A DNA stretch of 64,000 nucleotides, taken from Ichthyophthirius multifiliis (Eukaryota; Ciliophora; Oligohymenophorea; Hymenostomatida). How positions within the stretch are numbered: position 1 is the first letter of the stretch; each line of letters starts with the position of its first letter. The stretch covers positions 1-64,000 of the forward strand of contig NW_004086132.1 in the NCBI RefSeq assembly GCF_000220395.1, given 5' to 3'. Under the pieces are notes generated by a model that searched no databases, was not told where the DNA came from, and saw nothing but the letters and a program-made list of their open reading frames with translations. This document shows positions 39,103 to 51,986 of the stretch, piece after piece. Made by a program: the position numbers and the translations under genes.

Positions 39103-41599
39103 TCACTTAGTGTTATCTACTCCACAAAAAAAGCATATCAAATCACTTTCTGTGTTTCCCTTTTAAAAATATATATTTAATATTATTTTAATTAATATAA
39201 TACATAAACAATTGCATCTTTTAATTTATATAAAGGAATTTCATCTTCTATATCAACATCTAAACTTGCAAATAGTAACTTTGTAAAATATTCAACTAAA
39301 TCTTAAACCATATAGTCATCATCACCTTACTTAGGTAGAATTTTATCCAAGCATATTTCACATAATTCACTTATTTCTTCTTTAGCAAGGGTTCCACTTT
39401 TATCAGTATCAGCCACTTTGATAAAAATATCAACTTTAGATTCTAGTGTTTTTCCTGAAACTCCATTAAGAATGTCAACAAATTAATTCCAATTAATAAA
39501 GCTTTCATAATTACACATTCTTCGAATAATTTCTTCACTTTAAGATGATATTTTATCTATACCGTGTTCAAAAGTTTTAAAATCAATTCCATTTTTGTAT
39601 ACATCTTTCCAATTCATTCTTTATATAGAAACAGTTAAAAGTGCTTTATATAAAATATAAATAGAATGTAAATCATGTCTTGAAAGTTCATATCTTGTTA
39701 ATATCCTTGGAATATTTTTTATAAATAATTCTCTGTTTATTGATTATATTTATTTCATTGCTTATTCTGTTGTATAATATCTTTTTTGTTTTAATTTTTG
39801 TTAATTTTTTTTTTTATTATATATATAATGTTTTTTACTTTTTAATATTTTCCTGTATATAATTTCTGCCTTTTTAAACGGGTTTTTTCATCATGTCTAA
39901 AATGCAATTATATTCATCAAGCTTTTCCTTAATAATTTTTTCTTCTTATTTAAAATTATTTTTTTCTAAAAATATATCTACATAATGGGCTATTTATTTA
40001 AGATCTGATTTTTTGTTATTTCAAAACAAAAATAAAATATTAACTATAATATATTTTTAAAAAAATACTTTTAGTAATCTTATTTTCTGGATTATTTCCA
40101 AAAGAAGATGAAGCTTCTACTTCAAGAATTTATTTTTAAAATTAATTAAGTTATTTGTCATATTAATCTTCTATGTTTTATAACTTTTTTATTTTAGGAG
40201 AGTTTAAACTATCTGCAAATCCTTTTATTATATATTCGGGATTTCGATTATATGTAAGAACATTAGCTATTTTTTAGACATATTTTTTATTTTTTTCATA
40301 TTGGTGTTATTCTTTTGTTTATATTTTCTCTCTTTTATATTATATTTGATTTGTAAATTCATATTATTTTTAGATTTTTTTGCTTATTATTTCATTTATT
40401 ACTCTCCTTATATCATTTTTTGCTTTTTATGAACAATTAACTCTATCAATTCCACAAAAACCTCCGCTAACTCCTACAAAAATAGGTTATTTTGTACTAT
40501 CAGGTTGTTTTATTATATCCATATGGTCATGTATTGGTTATCCATTTTCTAGAAATAAATATATATCTTTAGAGTTAATACCGAATTAAAATTTAATGTA
40601 ACTTTTGAATTTTTTGAAGTCTTTTTTTAATTATTTTTCGCTAATCATATGTTCAATATGAGGTAATTCTAAAAATATATAGATAAGATTATTTTTCCTT
40701 TTAACTTATTCAAGGTTGCTTATAAAAACTATCAAATATTCATTTAGTTAATTTGGATAATAATAATCTTAAACACTTTTATATTTATTTTCTTATTATA
40801 TAATTGGGATTACTTTTTTATTTTATTCTTATAGATTTGCTTTTTTGATTTCTTGAAATAATGATTTTTATTACTTTTATATATTATTATTTGTAGATGC
40901 AGTTTAAAAATTTTAATCAAGACTCGCACTTCCTATACTTTAAAACATTTTCTAAGCTGAATTATCCGTTTATGTTTCCAAATATTCCTTTTATATTTAT
41001 TATGTATTAATATACTATTTATTCAAATAACTTGTAAACTATTAGTTTTTATTTATTTTAGTAATAAAAAAATCCTTTTTTTTATATTCTAAAGGCTTTA
41101 GTTTATTAATCTCGTACATTTTTTCATCTTACTCAGAATTAATTTAAACTTTATTCAAAGTGAATTTATCGTACATTGATTTTACGAAATTCTATATGTT
41201 TTCTTTAGTAGAGACTAAACCGGAACATGTATGGTATTTAATTTTTTATTCTTTTTATAAATTCATTTTTTGTTAATTTTAATATATTAATCTTGTCATA
41301 AATACATTTTATGAATTAAAATTCGATTAAGCATTTTAAGCATAAATTTAATTTAAATCTGAGAAACGTTTTTTTTTGAAATCAATATAAAAATTTTTAT
41401 TTGTCTTGCTTAAAAAATTTATATTAGTTTAAGCTTAAGTATTTTTATCTAAATTCTAAATAGCTTTATTTATTTTATTTTCAAATTATTCCTCTTATGT
41501 TTTTTATTTTAATAATGCAGAGGTTGGATATTTTATTTACTTTTCACTTTTTTATTCTAATTATTTTCTTATAGATAATTATGATTTTACGTTTCTCAT
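39103..41599 (-). CDS. EF-hand protein, unrecognised family
   Basis: About 750 residues in roughly five exons, start ATG in MRNVKSQLSIRKQLEQ. The first two thirds are Lys/Gln/Asn-rich and partly helical, with a conserved-looking patch FVGVSGGFCGIDRVNC (near 40,450). The C-terminal part is an EF-hand array: a helical pair around TRYDLHSIYILYKALLT, then NWNQFVDILNG, a canonical calcium loop DTDKSGTLAKEE (about 39,400) and a last helix pair. A 50-nt intron at 39160-39209 gives the end SDLICFFCGVDNTK then TGA; reading through it would give a different end at the same region. No enzyme domain is visible. Calcium binding is well supported, the role is unknown. It is divergent from the leucine-rich gene. 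Confidence 0.75.
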
Positions 41600-42199
41600 A
41601 GAGTTTTTTTATTTAAACAAAAAAAATGAAATGGTAAAAATAAAAAATTTAATATTATTTTAAATAAATAAAAATTTTTTTCATATAAATTTTTTTTTGT
41701 TATTTATTTTAAATTTTTTTTGTTAATTTATTCTTATTAAAAATTTTTTAAATAGGTAATATATTTAATACTAGTAATATTTATCAACAAAAATATTAAT
41801 ATTAACAGAAAAAATAAAATTATAAAATATAATTTATAACTTAAAATAAGGATAGTATTAAATAATAAAAAAGAACAAATACAATATAATAAAAAACGTT
41901 AAAAAAACATAAAAAAAAATCAGGATTAAGGAGGCTCTTTATAAGTTTTATTAACAATATTTATTTATTGTTAAAATTAATAAAAACAGTCTTTAAATTT
42001 ACTTACATTTTTATTTAAAATAAAATTATTTATATATTATATGGTTAATTTTCATTTTTTGATAATATATAATAAAATACAAGAATAACTTAAATATAAT
42101 AAAATAAAAATAAAAATAACATAATTAAATATAATTAAATAAAAATAAATAAAAAAAAACATAATAAAAAAATTAATAAATTAGGATTTTAAAAAAATT
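41600..42199. other. divergent intergenic region
   Basis: 600 bp between the start codons of the EF-hand gene (minus) and the leucine-rich gene (plus). AT-rich, no clear motif; it may act as a shared promoter region. Confidence 0.6.
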
Positions 42200-44953
42200 A
42201 TGAAAAACATCATATCTTTGAAATTTAAAACTCGTACAAATTCATTTCAAATAAATAAAAAAAACTTATCAGAAATTCGTTAATCATCTAATTCCTTGAA
42301 TTAAAACGATAATATTTCTCTCCGTTAACATTAGAAATCCATAATGCATTATCGTTTTATGAATTCTCCTATAAATTATTCTCCAATTCATGCGCCCTTA
42401 ATAAACGAAAGCTAAAAGAAACCTCCACCTTTTCTAATAAAATAGCGAAGCATAAGTTATAAACGAGCTAAAAGTACAGAAAAACACTATATAATTGTAA
42501 ACTAAAGGCTTAATTATAAAACACCTGAAAATTCATTAACGCAATATCAAAACTAGAAAACCCGAACTCCTTTAAAGAAAAGACTGCTTTATAATTTAGA
42601 ATCATTAAAAATGAAAAATACTGGAGTATAATAAACAAATAAAATACAATAATTTTTATAAACTTAAGAATAAAAATATTAAAAATCGGAAGAAGTAGAA
42701 GTAATATAATCAATGAGAACGAATATAAACATAATTCGAAATCATTCATATTTAAAAATTCAAAACTCAACTCCAATTCCTTAATAGTATTCATAATAAA
42801 GACGAAATTCTGAATTAAGGAAAAAAGAATATGAATAAATACAATAAATAAAAAAATAAGATGAATAAATTCAATAAATAAAAAAAGAAGATGAATAAAT
42901 TCAATAAATAAAAAAAGACGATGAAGAGAAAGAAAAAGAAAAAGATTCGATTTTAGAATTAACTTTTCATTTCTAAAATAATTACCAAAAAATTATAAAG
43001 GAAGAACTTTCTAAAAAATCTTATAAAAATATTACTTTTTTTTTCGAAAATGATAATGTTTAACTTAAAGATTCTACTCTTTTTGAAAATCAATTGATAT
43101 CTTTAGAATATCTTAATATTACTTTTGGAGGAAATTAATAAGTTTTTACTGAATAAACATTAGAAAGTATAAAAAAAATTAAATTTTAGAATTTAAAAAA
43201 AGTCTTTATTACTCTCCTTAAAGCTAAATAAATAAAACATATAGCTAATTTTGACGTGTTTGATTTTACATATATTGAAGAAATGGTTTTTTCATTTAAT
43301 AATAATACAGAATAGATATCTTTCATCAAAAAAAAAAATGAATAAATAATTTTAAATTTTACAAAGTTTCCTAATTTTTCAGAATTACATATATATTTAT
43401 TATAACATAAATTAATCTTTTTTTCAACTAAAAATCTCAAGTTAGATTTCTAAGATAATGATTAACTTTTTTAGCATTAAAATTAAAAGGAAATCATATT
43501 ATATAATTTAGGAAAAAGCATAAACTCAGTTTCATAATTAAGTATCAATTTAGCAAGAAATAATCTTTCTTAAAAAGATGTCAAAAATATACTTTTAGGA
43601 ATGATAAAAGGCAATAATATAATATGTTTAGAATTAAATTTAGTAGGAAATGGCTAATTAAAAGAACAGTTTTTTACTTGTTTTCATCAAGAAAACTTTA
43701 AATTTTTACAAAAGCTAAGCTTCATTATTGAAAAAGATCTTTAAATAATTAAATAATATGGTGAAAGTAGCTTATTTAGATTTATTTTTTATTTAAAACA
43801 CATTAACGAATGCTCATTTTATATAAAAGATTAATAATAATCAATTTATTATCATAATTTTACCAATAAATAAGTACTTTTAAATTTAAATAATTGTGAT
43901 ATTTCTCCTTTTTAAATGTGTGATATTTTAAGGTGCTTGAATACTTTTTCGAGCATAAACGTTTTGAATATAGATTTTTCTACAAATTATAAACTTAATT
44001 TTATTAATATAATAAACTTCTTTTAAGAAATATCTTATTTTTCAGGAGGAATTCAAGATGTATCCTTAAATTTTGGAAAAACAAATATTTTATTTTTTGA
44101 TATAATTATACTTTCTTTAATTTTGTAAAAAAGTGTCAAAAACCTATAAATTTAAAAGGGTAAATATGAAATTGGAAGTTTCCTAAAATCCCAAAATAAT
44201 ACTCTTTTTGTAAACCTCATCTAAGAAAATTTAAAAAAAGAAGATTATATATAAAAAATGAATACTATAATAAAATAAATAGCATTATAATTTAATAATT
44301 TAACCCATATACATATGTAGTTTTATTATAATTATTACTTTTAAATGGGAATTTTTAATGATCTTTTTTCATAAGGGATTTTTTAAATATATAAAAAATT
44401 GGAATTTGTACATTTAGATTTTAATTTTTGTTGTTTAAGTTCATAAACTGTCTTTGATATTTCTGTCTTTTTCTCCTAAATGTATAAACTTAAAATTCTA
44501 AAACTGTTTTTTATTAATAATGAATAAATTCATTATGATTAACTTATTTATATTGCTAGAAAACTCTTTAAATAAAATAATAGTTTAACATAATTTTAGC
44601 ATGTTACTGATAAATATTAACTTGTTTTTTCTAATAAAAAAATTTAGCTTACTAGTTTATATGCTCTAGTATTGCAAATACATGAATTTTTGGGGGAGCT
44701 CAAACTATCGACTCCTATTAAATAAAATGAAAGTATTGATTTAACTGAAGAACCTTTAAATTATAATTAATTTGATAGTAATTTTTAATATAAAGATGTT
44801 TTGCTTGTTTATTTAGAAGATGTTTAGCTAAAAAATTTATAGAAAAATGTGTAAGAATTAGCTGATTATGAATAATATTCGGAAATTCATGTTCTAAGTG
44901 ATTTTTTTTAATTTGAATTAGAATAATATTATAATTAAATTAAAAAGATTTGA
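42200..44953 (+). CDS. leucine-rich protein with 10-residue tandem repeat
   Basis: A single uninterrupted frame of 917 codons ending in TGA, with TAA/TAG as Gln, and no intron needed. That is unusual beside its neighbours. The N-terminal 210 residues are basic and rich in Ser, Asn and Arg (LRQHQKSIMHYRFMNSP, KKPPPFL). Three copies of a 10-residue unit E-Q-I-Q-Q-I-K-K-x-D follow, then an acidic-basic stretch and about 660 residues that look like irregular leucine-rich repeats: LLNLNNCDISPFQMCDILR, NNIICLELNLVGNGQLKEQ and LEFVHLDFNFCCLSSQTV. Similar loose repeat proteins are frequent in ciliates. No catalytic motif or membrane segment is seen; scaffold function is only a guess. Confidence 0.8.
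42831..42920 (+). repeat. three 30-nt tandem repeats, in frame
   Basis: Three head-to-tail 30-nt units, the second and third differing at a few bases only. Each encodes E-Q-I-Q-Q-I-K-K-x-D. Near identity points to recent duplication. Confidence 0.92.
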
Positions 44954-45535
44954 ATATAAAATGAGTAATGATTTACTATAATTAATATATAAATAAATTG
45001 TATGTGTAGGTATTAATTAATAAGATTATTTATTAAAAAGTATTATAGATACATACTATAATTTAAATATAATATTAATAAATCTTAATATAAGATATTT
45101 TTTATTTAAGTATAGTAAAAGTAATATTTTTATTAAACTGTTTCTAAAGTTTTAATTATTTAGGCTAAAACAGATTTATTTTTTAAATTTAGTTAATAAT
45201 TATATAAATTCATTAATTTTATTAATTGTTATTATATGTGTTATTTAACTAAAACTAATATTTTTTAAAAAATTATCTTAATATATTTTTTTTTATTTTT
45301 CTAATAATTAAAAGAAACTTTGAGTTTTTTATTTATTTTTTTCCATATTAAAATAAACATATATACTAATCAAGAGAAAAATAAAAAATCAAATATTAAA
45401 TTATTTATAATTAATTATAAAAAAATATATAAAAAGTTTCTATATATTCATTTAAAAAAGTACATAAAAAAATAAAAATAATAATTCTTTTTAAATATAT
45501 TTTTCAATATAACTAATAATTAAATAAAAATAAAC
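44954..45535. other. convergent intergenic region
   Basis: 582 bp between the stops of the leucine-rich and cyclin genes. AT-rich; no gene seen. Confidence 0.6.
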
Positions 45536-46297
45536 TCAAACTTAAAGAGTTGCATTCGGTCTTTTTAATTATTTTTCATTATATGTTAATGAGAAGCTTT
45601 TAGCTTTTTCTTTCTCATTTTATTGTACTTATTAAGATCTCAATTCTAATTTTTATGCTTCATCAACATCCAAAGGTGTTAAAGGGAATTCCTATTCATT
45701 TTTAAAGAGAGCTCTTAATTCGAAATAATATTTAGCATAAAGAGCACTTTTTACTGTCACATTGTATTACAATAATTCAAGGAATCTTTATTCTAATTAA
45801 TTTATTTCATCAGTAACAAAAAAGGGATAAATAAATGCAAAATCAGCATTAGATAAATATTTATCATCCCATACTTTCTAAGCTACAAGTAAAGAGCATA
45901 AAATTAATGGTCTCCAGTTTGTTGGATATAATGGCATTCCTGTAAAAGCTATTAATCTATTAATGTATACAAGGCATATAATGCAACATTCTGGTGAAAA
46001 CTTAGAACATTCATATAAAGCTTTCATAAATTCATAAATATTGTCTACTGAAGGAGTTTCTCTCAATAAAGCTCTTCTGGCTTCATCAAATTCTTCAGGC
46101 TTCTCTTCTATATATTTCTCTTCGCTGAAAAAATATAGATCAGATCCTTTTGGTACTTCTTTTCCTGATTGCTAATCTTCTAACATTTAGGAATGTAAAA
46201 TTGTTGCTACTGCTTATATTATTGATTTTACGTTTGGAGATGATATTGTATGTCTAATATATAATGAGTTAGTTGTACTTGATCTTTATTAATTCAT
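45536..46297 (-). CDS. cyclin Y-like protein
   Basis: One exon, 253 residues, TGA stop. The cyclin box runs from TPSVDNIYEFMKALYECSKF through CCIICLVYINRLI, then YPTNWRPLILCSLLVAQKVW and DDKYLSNADFAFIYPF, ending SALYAKYYFELRALF. The spacing and the NWRPLILC...A-K-VWDD block are typical of the cyclin Y/PHO80-like group. Cyclin Y partners CDK14/16-type kinases and is membrane-tethered in animals; such tethering is not visible here because the N-terminus MNQQRSSTTN lacks a Gly2. The tail is Lys/Gln-rich. The kinase partner is not in this window. It is divergent from the CEP120-like gene. Confidence 0.88.
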
Positions 46298-47231
46298 TTT
46301 TTTTTATTATTATTATTTATTTTTATAATTATTTATTTTAATTTTTATTATATATATTTTTTTATACTATCAATATTTTTTTCCTTTTTTAATGATGTAT
46401 TTTATATATTTTATTTAATATTTTTTAAGTCAATAATTTTTAATTTTTTAAAAAATAAACAAATTAAATAAATAGTGTAGAAAATCATACAGCAAATAAT
46501 CTTATAATCTAATTTAAAAATAAAATATTATAAAATTAAATTTTTTTTAGAACTAAAACATTTTATTTTAAATAAAAAAAATATTATTAAATGTGAAATT
46601 AATTATTTAATTTTAAAAAAATTGTTTTATATATGGATTTATTAATTTTATAGTAAAATAAGTAAAATTTACTTGAGTACTTTTTATAAATTTATCCGTG
46701 CTACATATAATTTACTTTTTTTATTACATTACAGCTTAAAAAAAAAATCTTTTTAATATTAAAAAAGAAATAAATAATATAAAAATTAATTATAAATATA
46801 TGATATTAAAATTTACTTATTTTAAAATGTATTTAAATCTAAAATTAAATATAAATTATTAAAGCTATGATATAAAAATATGATTTTTAAAATCCAAGAA
46901 AATTATTCTAAAGAAACAAAAATTGTTATAAATAAATTAATTAAAAAATATTCTAAAATAGTTTGAAAAAAATAAAAAAAGATCATAAATATTACTAAAA
47001 AGTTTAAAGAATGTATTTACAAATACATATAAAATTATAATAATATCAAAAACAAATATAAATTTAAAATATATAAAAAAATTCAAATTTGAATAATAAA
47101 TATCAACATTTATCAATTAAAACTATTAACATATTTAAAAAATTATATTATTATTTTTTTTATTTTTTAAATAAAAAATTTAAATAATAAATAGAAAATA
47201 AAATTAAAAAACATAAAAACAATAATAACAA
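46298..47231. other. divergent intergenic region
   Basis: 934 bp between the cyclin Y-like and CEP120-like start codons. AT-rich, homopolymer runs only; probable promoters for both. Confidence 0.6.
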
Positions 47232-49077
47232 ATGAGTGATTATAACTTAAACAGTTTTTGTTCTGATCATGAAAACGAACAATAAGAAGAAAATATAAAG
47301 GACTATTTAAATGACCCGAAAAATCCGCCTGATCATCGTTTAAGAATATCAATAGACATCCGTTCATTAAAAGATTAAGACTTTCGAGGAAATATATATG
47401 TAAAATACTCTTCAAAAAATTAATTAAATATAAAATAATTTAAATCAACTCCTGTAATATAAGTAACAAAGCCAAAAGTAGAAGAAACTTTTGAAAATGC
47501 ATTTAGATCATATATATTTGATTCAAATCAGAAAGATCTAAAAAACAGAATGTCTGAAATATTAGAATTCGAAATATGGCATTAAGATAGATTAAAAAAA
47601 GATATTTTAATAGGAATTGCATTTTTAAAATTAGAAGTAAAATTAAAATAAATAAATAAAAAAAAATTGAATATAAATAAATAGAATTTACTTTAAGCTC
47701 AAGTTAAAAAGACAAGTTAAAGTTATGCAAGAGTATATGATGTTTATTTACCAGTAGATGAATTAGATGAAGAGAGAAACCCAATAAAAAAAATAGCTGA
47801 ACTAAGAGTTATTTTATACTTAGAAGATTTAGGTCCAAAAGACTAATTAAATTAAAAAGAAAAAGAATTAGGTTTGGATGAAAATGAGGAATATAACAAT
47901 TTAGAATAATAATAATAGCCTTTAGTTTTAAATGATAAAAATTCAGATTTTGTTGGAGATTTGGAATATAAAATAATTTGGGAATTAGAAAATTGGAAAA
48001 AAGCAGAAGAATAAAAATTCAAGATTTATTTAAAATAAAAGGAAGTGGATTTTTTACAAAAACTAAATGAAGAATATAAACGAAAAGAAATCGAAAAAGA
48101 CAAAGTTTTCAAAAAAACTGAATGCTCTATTAATTTATTACATAAAAAAATAAAAGAAAAAGCTAATGATTTATAAAAAAGAGAATAGAAAATTGTACTT
48201 TTAGAAGAAGAATTAAAAACTAAAATTTAAGATGTTTCTAGATAAGTTTCTATTAAGGAAGATTTAATAGTTGATCTTAAAAAAAAACTTAAAGACGAAA
48301 AAGGTAACTCTGAAAAAGAAAAAACTGTTCTTAAAGCTTAAGTATTTATAATTTTATGTTATTTTATTTATTTATTTTTTTAACAAAAAACAAAAAAAAA
48401 CACTTTATAAATTCATATCTTTTTTTTTTTTTTAAATAAAAAATACAAATTATTAATATATTTTAAAATAAATTAAATAAAAAAAAAAGAACGAAGAATT
48501 AAAATAAGAATATAATTAATTAAGAAAAGAATATGAATTATTTAAAAAAGAATAGGAAAATTCTCCTATAAGTTTAGTTAAGAATGAATTAAAAGATAAG
48601 CTTTTAGAAATAAAAGAATTAAAGAAAGATATAGTAAAGGCAAACGAAATAAAGGAATAATATAAAAATTATTATGAAAAATTAAGAAACGAATTAATTA
48701 AATGTAAAAAATAACTTGAAATGATAAAAGAAGAAAATAATTTCAAAAATAATTCAGAAATTTAAAATCTAAAAAATGAAATTAATTAACTTAAATAATA
48801 AAAGGAAAACATATTTATAGGTAATCTATCAAAAAATAATAATAACTCGTAAAACTTAGATAAAAATAACACTATTAAATAAAATCTTCCATTTATAAAT
48901 AATAATGAAAGTAATGCATTTAGTCATTTTCCTGATTATAATTGGGATAATTAAAATATTGGAGAACTCGAAAGGCTTGTTTAAGAAAGAGATTATTTAT
49001 TAGTTTCTGGGGATTATATTGATAGTGATCCTTTAATTGTTGAATTAAATAATTAAATTAAAGCACTCGCTTACTGA
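47232..49077 (+). CDS. CEP120: CEP120-like centriole protein
   Basis: Two exons, 565 residues, TGA stop. CEP120 is needed for centriole/basal-body elongation and cilium formation. Residues about 37-230 form a C2-type beta region (DHRLRISIDIRSLKDQDFRG, then AELRVILYLEDLG). A long coiled coil starts at YKIIWELENWKKAEE and continues with NEEYKRKEIEKDKVF, the equivalent of the family's conserved W-K helix. The C-terminus ELERLVQERDYLLVSGDY...DPLIVELNNQIKAL matches the conserved family tail closely and is the strongest evidence. It is shorter than human CEP120 (about 980), with one or two C2 domains lost or unrecognised. Intron 48342-48489 (148 nt). Phosphoglycerate mutase follows in the same direction after 347 bp. 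Confidence 0.85.
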
Positions 49078-49424
49078 TTATGTTTATCTATATTTTTAAT
49101 AAAGAGAAATAAAAAAACATAATAACATTTATTTTTTATAAAAAGTATATTATATTACTTATTATCTTCATATGTGTTTCTATATTTTATAGCCCTTCTA
49201 TTTTTTATGTTTTGTTTTTATTTTATTTTAATTATTATCAAATAATTTTTTGTTATAAAAAGATAATTTAATATATTTATTTAAAAATTTTATTTTAAAA
49301 TAAATAAAAATATCGTAATTACTGCATTAAAAAAAATAATATATATATATATTTACATTTGTTTTTTACATTGGGCATATATTTATATAAAAAAAATATA
49401 ATAAAGAAAAATATAAAAAAAAAA
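49078..49424. other. intergenic, AT-rich
   Basis: 347 bp between the CEP120-like stop and the phosphoglycerate mutase start. No gene seen; contains the mutase promoter. Confidence 0.6.
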
Positions 49425-50844
49425 ATGTTCAAATAATTTTTTTATTTATAATAAAGAATTTCTATCAATTCAAGATTCTGCTTTTCTACTTAAGAAGCTA
49501 AAGTAATAAAAAATTATTAAATAGGAGAATATTTTCTAATTAATGAAATAAATTCAAATAAAAAAAAAAAACTTATCTTTTTTGTTTTATTATAAAAGTA
49601 CAAAATAGTTTTAATGAGACATGGAGAATCAATTTGGAATTAAGAAAATCGTTTCACAGGTTGGAAAGATGTTTAATTATCTGCAAAAGGTAAATTATTT
49701 TATTTCATATTTATTTTAAGTCTTTATTATAAAAAAAAAAATTATTAATAATAATATAACTAAAACAATAAAAAATTAAAAAATATAGGTATTTAAGAAG
49801 CCAGATCAGCCGGAAAAACATTAAAATAGAATGGATATGAATTTGACATCGTATTTACATCAGTTCTATAAAGAGCTATTTAAACATACAATAATGTCGC
49901 TGATGAATTAGAATGTCATCATTTACCAGTCATTAAACATTGGAGACTAAACGAGAGGCATTATGGCTCACTTCAAGGATTAAATAAATCTGAAACTGCA
50001 TAATTACATGGAGAAGATTAAGTTAAAATTTGGAGAAGGTCTTATTCTATTCCCCCTCCACCTATGACTGAAAACGATGAAAGATGTATTTTTTAATAAA
50101 AAATGTATTTTTTATTTTATTTTTTAAATAGTCCCGGGAAAAGACAAAAGATATGCTTAGGTTCCTGCCCATGCTTTACCGAAAACTGAAGTACTATTTT
50201 TTTATTTTTTTAAATTTAACTTTTTTTACGTAAAGGCTTTGGCAGATTGTGTTGTTAGAGTTATTCCTTTCTGGTATGATGCTATTGTACCTCAAGTTCT
50301 TTCTGGAAAAAAAGTTATGGTAGTTGCTCATGGAAATTCATTAAGATCAATAGTTAAGCATTTAGATAATGTATCTGAAAAAGGTATTATATTTATTTTA
50401 TTATTAAATTTAAATGTAAAATAAAAAAAGATATTACTGAAATTAATATTCCTACTAGTGTACCCTTAGTTTATGAATTTGATGAAGAATTTAAACCTAT
50501 AAGACATTTCTATTTAGGTAAGCATTTTTTATTTTATTTTTTAATTTTCCTTTTTTATTAAAGCCGATCCTGAAGAATTAAAAAAGAAATAAGAAGCAGT
50601 TTCTAACTAAGGAAAAAAAAATGAAATTTTGGAAATAAAATATTGTTTAATTACTAATAGTTTTATAATATATAATTATTAAAAAAATATTTTTATATTT
50701 TTTTATTATTTAGATATTAGAAAATTCTTGGGAAAAAAAAAAAAATCATAATATATATTTATTTATATATAATAAATAACTTTATAATTTAAAAAAATTA
50801 ATTATAAATAATTTATATATTATTAATATTTTATTCAGTATTGA
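49425..50844 (+). CDS. PGAM: phosphoglycerate mutase (dPGM type), mitochondrial?
   Basis: Interconverts 3- and 2-phosphoglycerate in glycolysis, cofactor-dependent histidine phosphatase fold. Seven exons; the first six are secure by family match. The phosphohistidine is His34 in LMRHGES, followed by NRFTGWKDV, the [14 protein letters not shown] block, and the second catalytic His207 in [13 protein letters not shown]. Exon 1 adds 26 residues before the enzyme proper: basic, aromatic, no acid until Glu24, ending RFCFSTQEAK, which looks like a mitochondrial presequence. Introns: 49503-49598, 49690-49788, 50086-50131, 50191-50235, 50384-50430, 50518-50563. The enzyme should end near SNQGKKN; the frame remains open to TGA at 50842, so a 3' extension or another intron is unresolved. 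Confidence 0.92.
49503..49598 (+). other. PGAM intron 1, after presequence exon
   Basis: 96 nt, GT-AG, phase 0. It separates the 26-codon leader exon from [11 protein letters not shown]. An unspliced start at a nearer ATG (about 49,541) would put a poly-Lys leader before the enzyme instead. Confidence 0.7.
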
Positions 50845-51986
50845 ATAAAGTTATCTATTCCCGTTATTTTTCTTTCAGCGAAGACAAAATAAATATTAGT
50901 GAAAAAAAAAAAATATAAATATACAAAATAAAAAATAAGAATAAAAATATAACAATAATTATTAAAATTAATAAAATATTAAAATATTGTAGAAGAATAG
51001 TAATAAAAAATTTAATAAAGGGGTAAAAAAAATTAAAAACAAGATTACTATTTTTATAATAAAAACATATTAAATTAATAATTATGAAAAAAAATTAGAG
51101 CAAATGTAATATATATATAAATTAAAATATATATATGAAAAATAAAAATAAAAATACTATTAAAATGATATCTATATATTCTTTATTCATTTTTTATTTT
51201 AACAATTTAAAATTAAATATAAAATTTATATTAATAATTATGTTTATTAAATTTATAGTCTCATTAGTTTTTATTATATTTAATACAATTATTATATAAA
51301 TTATAATTTAAAAATTATAAATAATCTATTAAATAAACAAACATATAAATATTTAAAATTCAAGTTTCATTTATCTTTGTGTTAAATATAATTAACTTTT
51401 TATTGAAAAATATACCATATACATATTTGTAAAATATAGAAATAATTTTTTTTTTTATCAATATAACCAAATAAATAATATATATATATATTTAAATATA
51501 ATTTTAAAATAATTATTACTAAAAATAATTATACATTGATATAAATTTATTTTAACAAAAAAAGAAGATATATATATTATTAATAAAAATTATTTGCATA
51601 TAAATATATTAAATATATTAAATATATTAAATATATTAAATAATATTAAATATTTATTATTATATATTTATATATTTATTTATTTATATATTTATATATT
51701 TATATATTTATATATTTATATACTTATATTACTTAACTTTTTTTATTTTATAATAAATATTTGCATATATTTTTTTTTTATATTAATTATTTATTATATT
51801 ATTATTTTTAAATCTATTTTATAAAAAAATTAATTATTTATATCTTTCTTAATTTTTTACAACCTTTTAAAAAATTTTTAATTTATCATATATTTATATC
51901 ATCATATTTAATATCTTTTAATCAATATAATTTTTATCATTTTTTATTAATTATTTAATTTAGAAATATATTCAATTTTAATTAAA
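50845..51986. other. intergenic with ATA repeats
   Basis: About 1.1 kb between PGAM and the small gene. It holds two short tandem blocks near 51,600-51,725. No gene is supported; the hydrophobic open frame over the repeats is an artefact. Confidence 0.6.
51599..51725. repeat. AAATATATT and TATATTTA tandem blocks
   Basis: First block: about five copies of a 10-nt TAAATATATT unit at 51,602-51,645. Second: a ladder of ATATTTAT units to about 51,722. Pure A+T minisatellites. Confidence 0.85.

Noticed and set aside
51594-51824. Plus-strand open frame over AT minisatellites
   Set aside because: Translation of simple repeats (NILNILNIL, YIYIFIYL); no coding signature.
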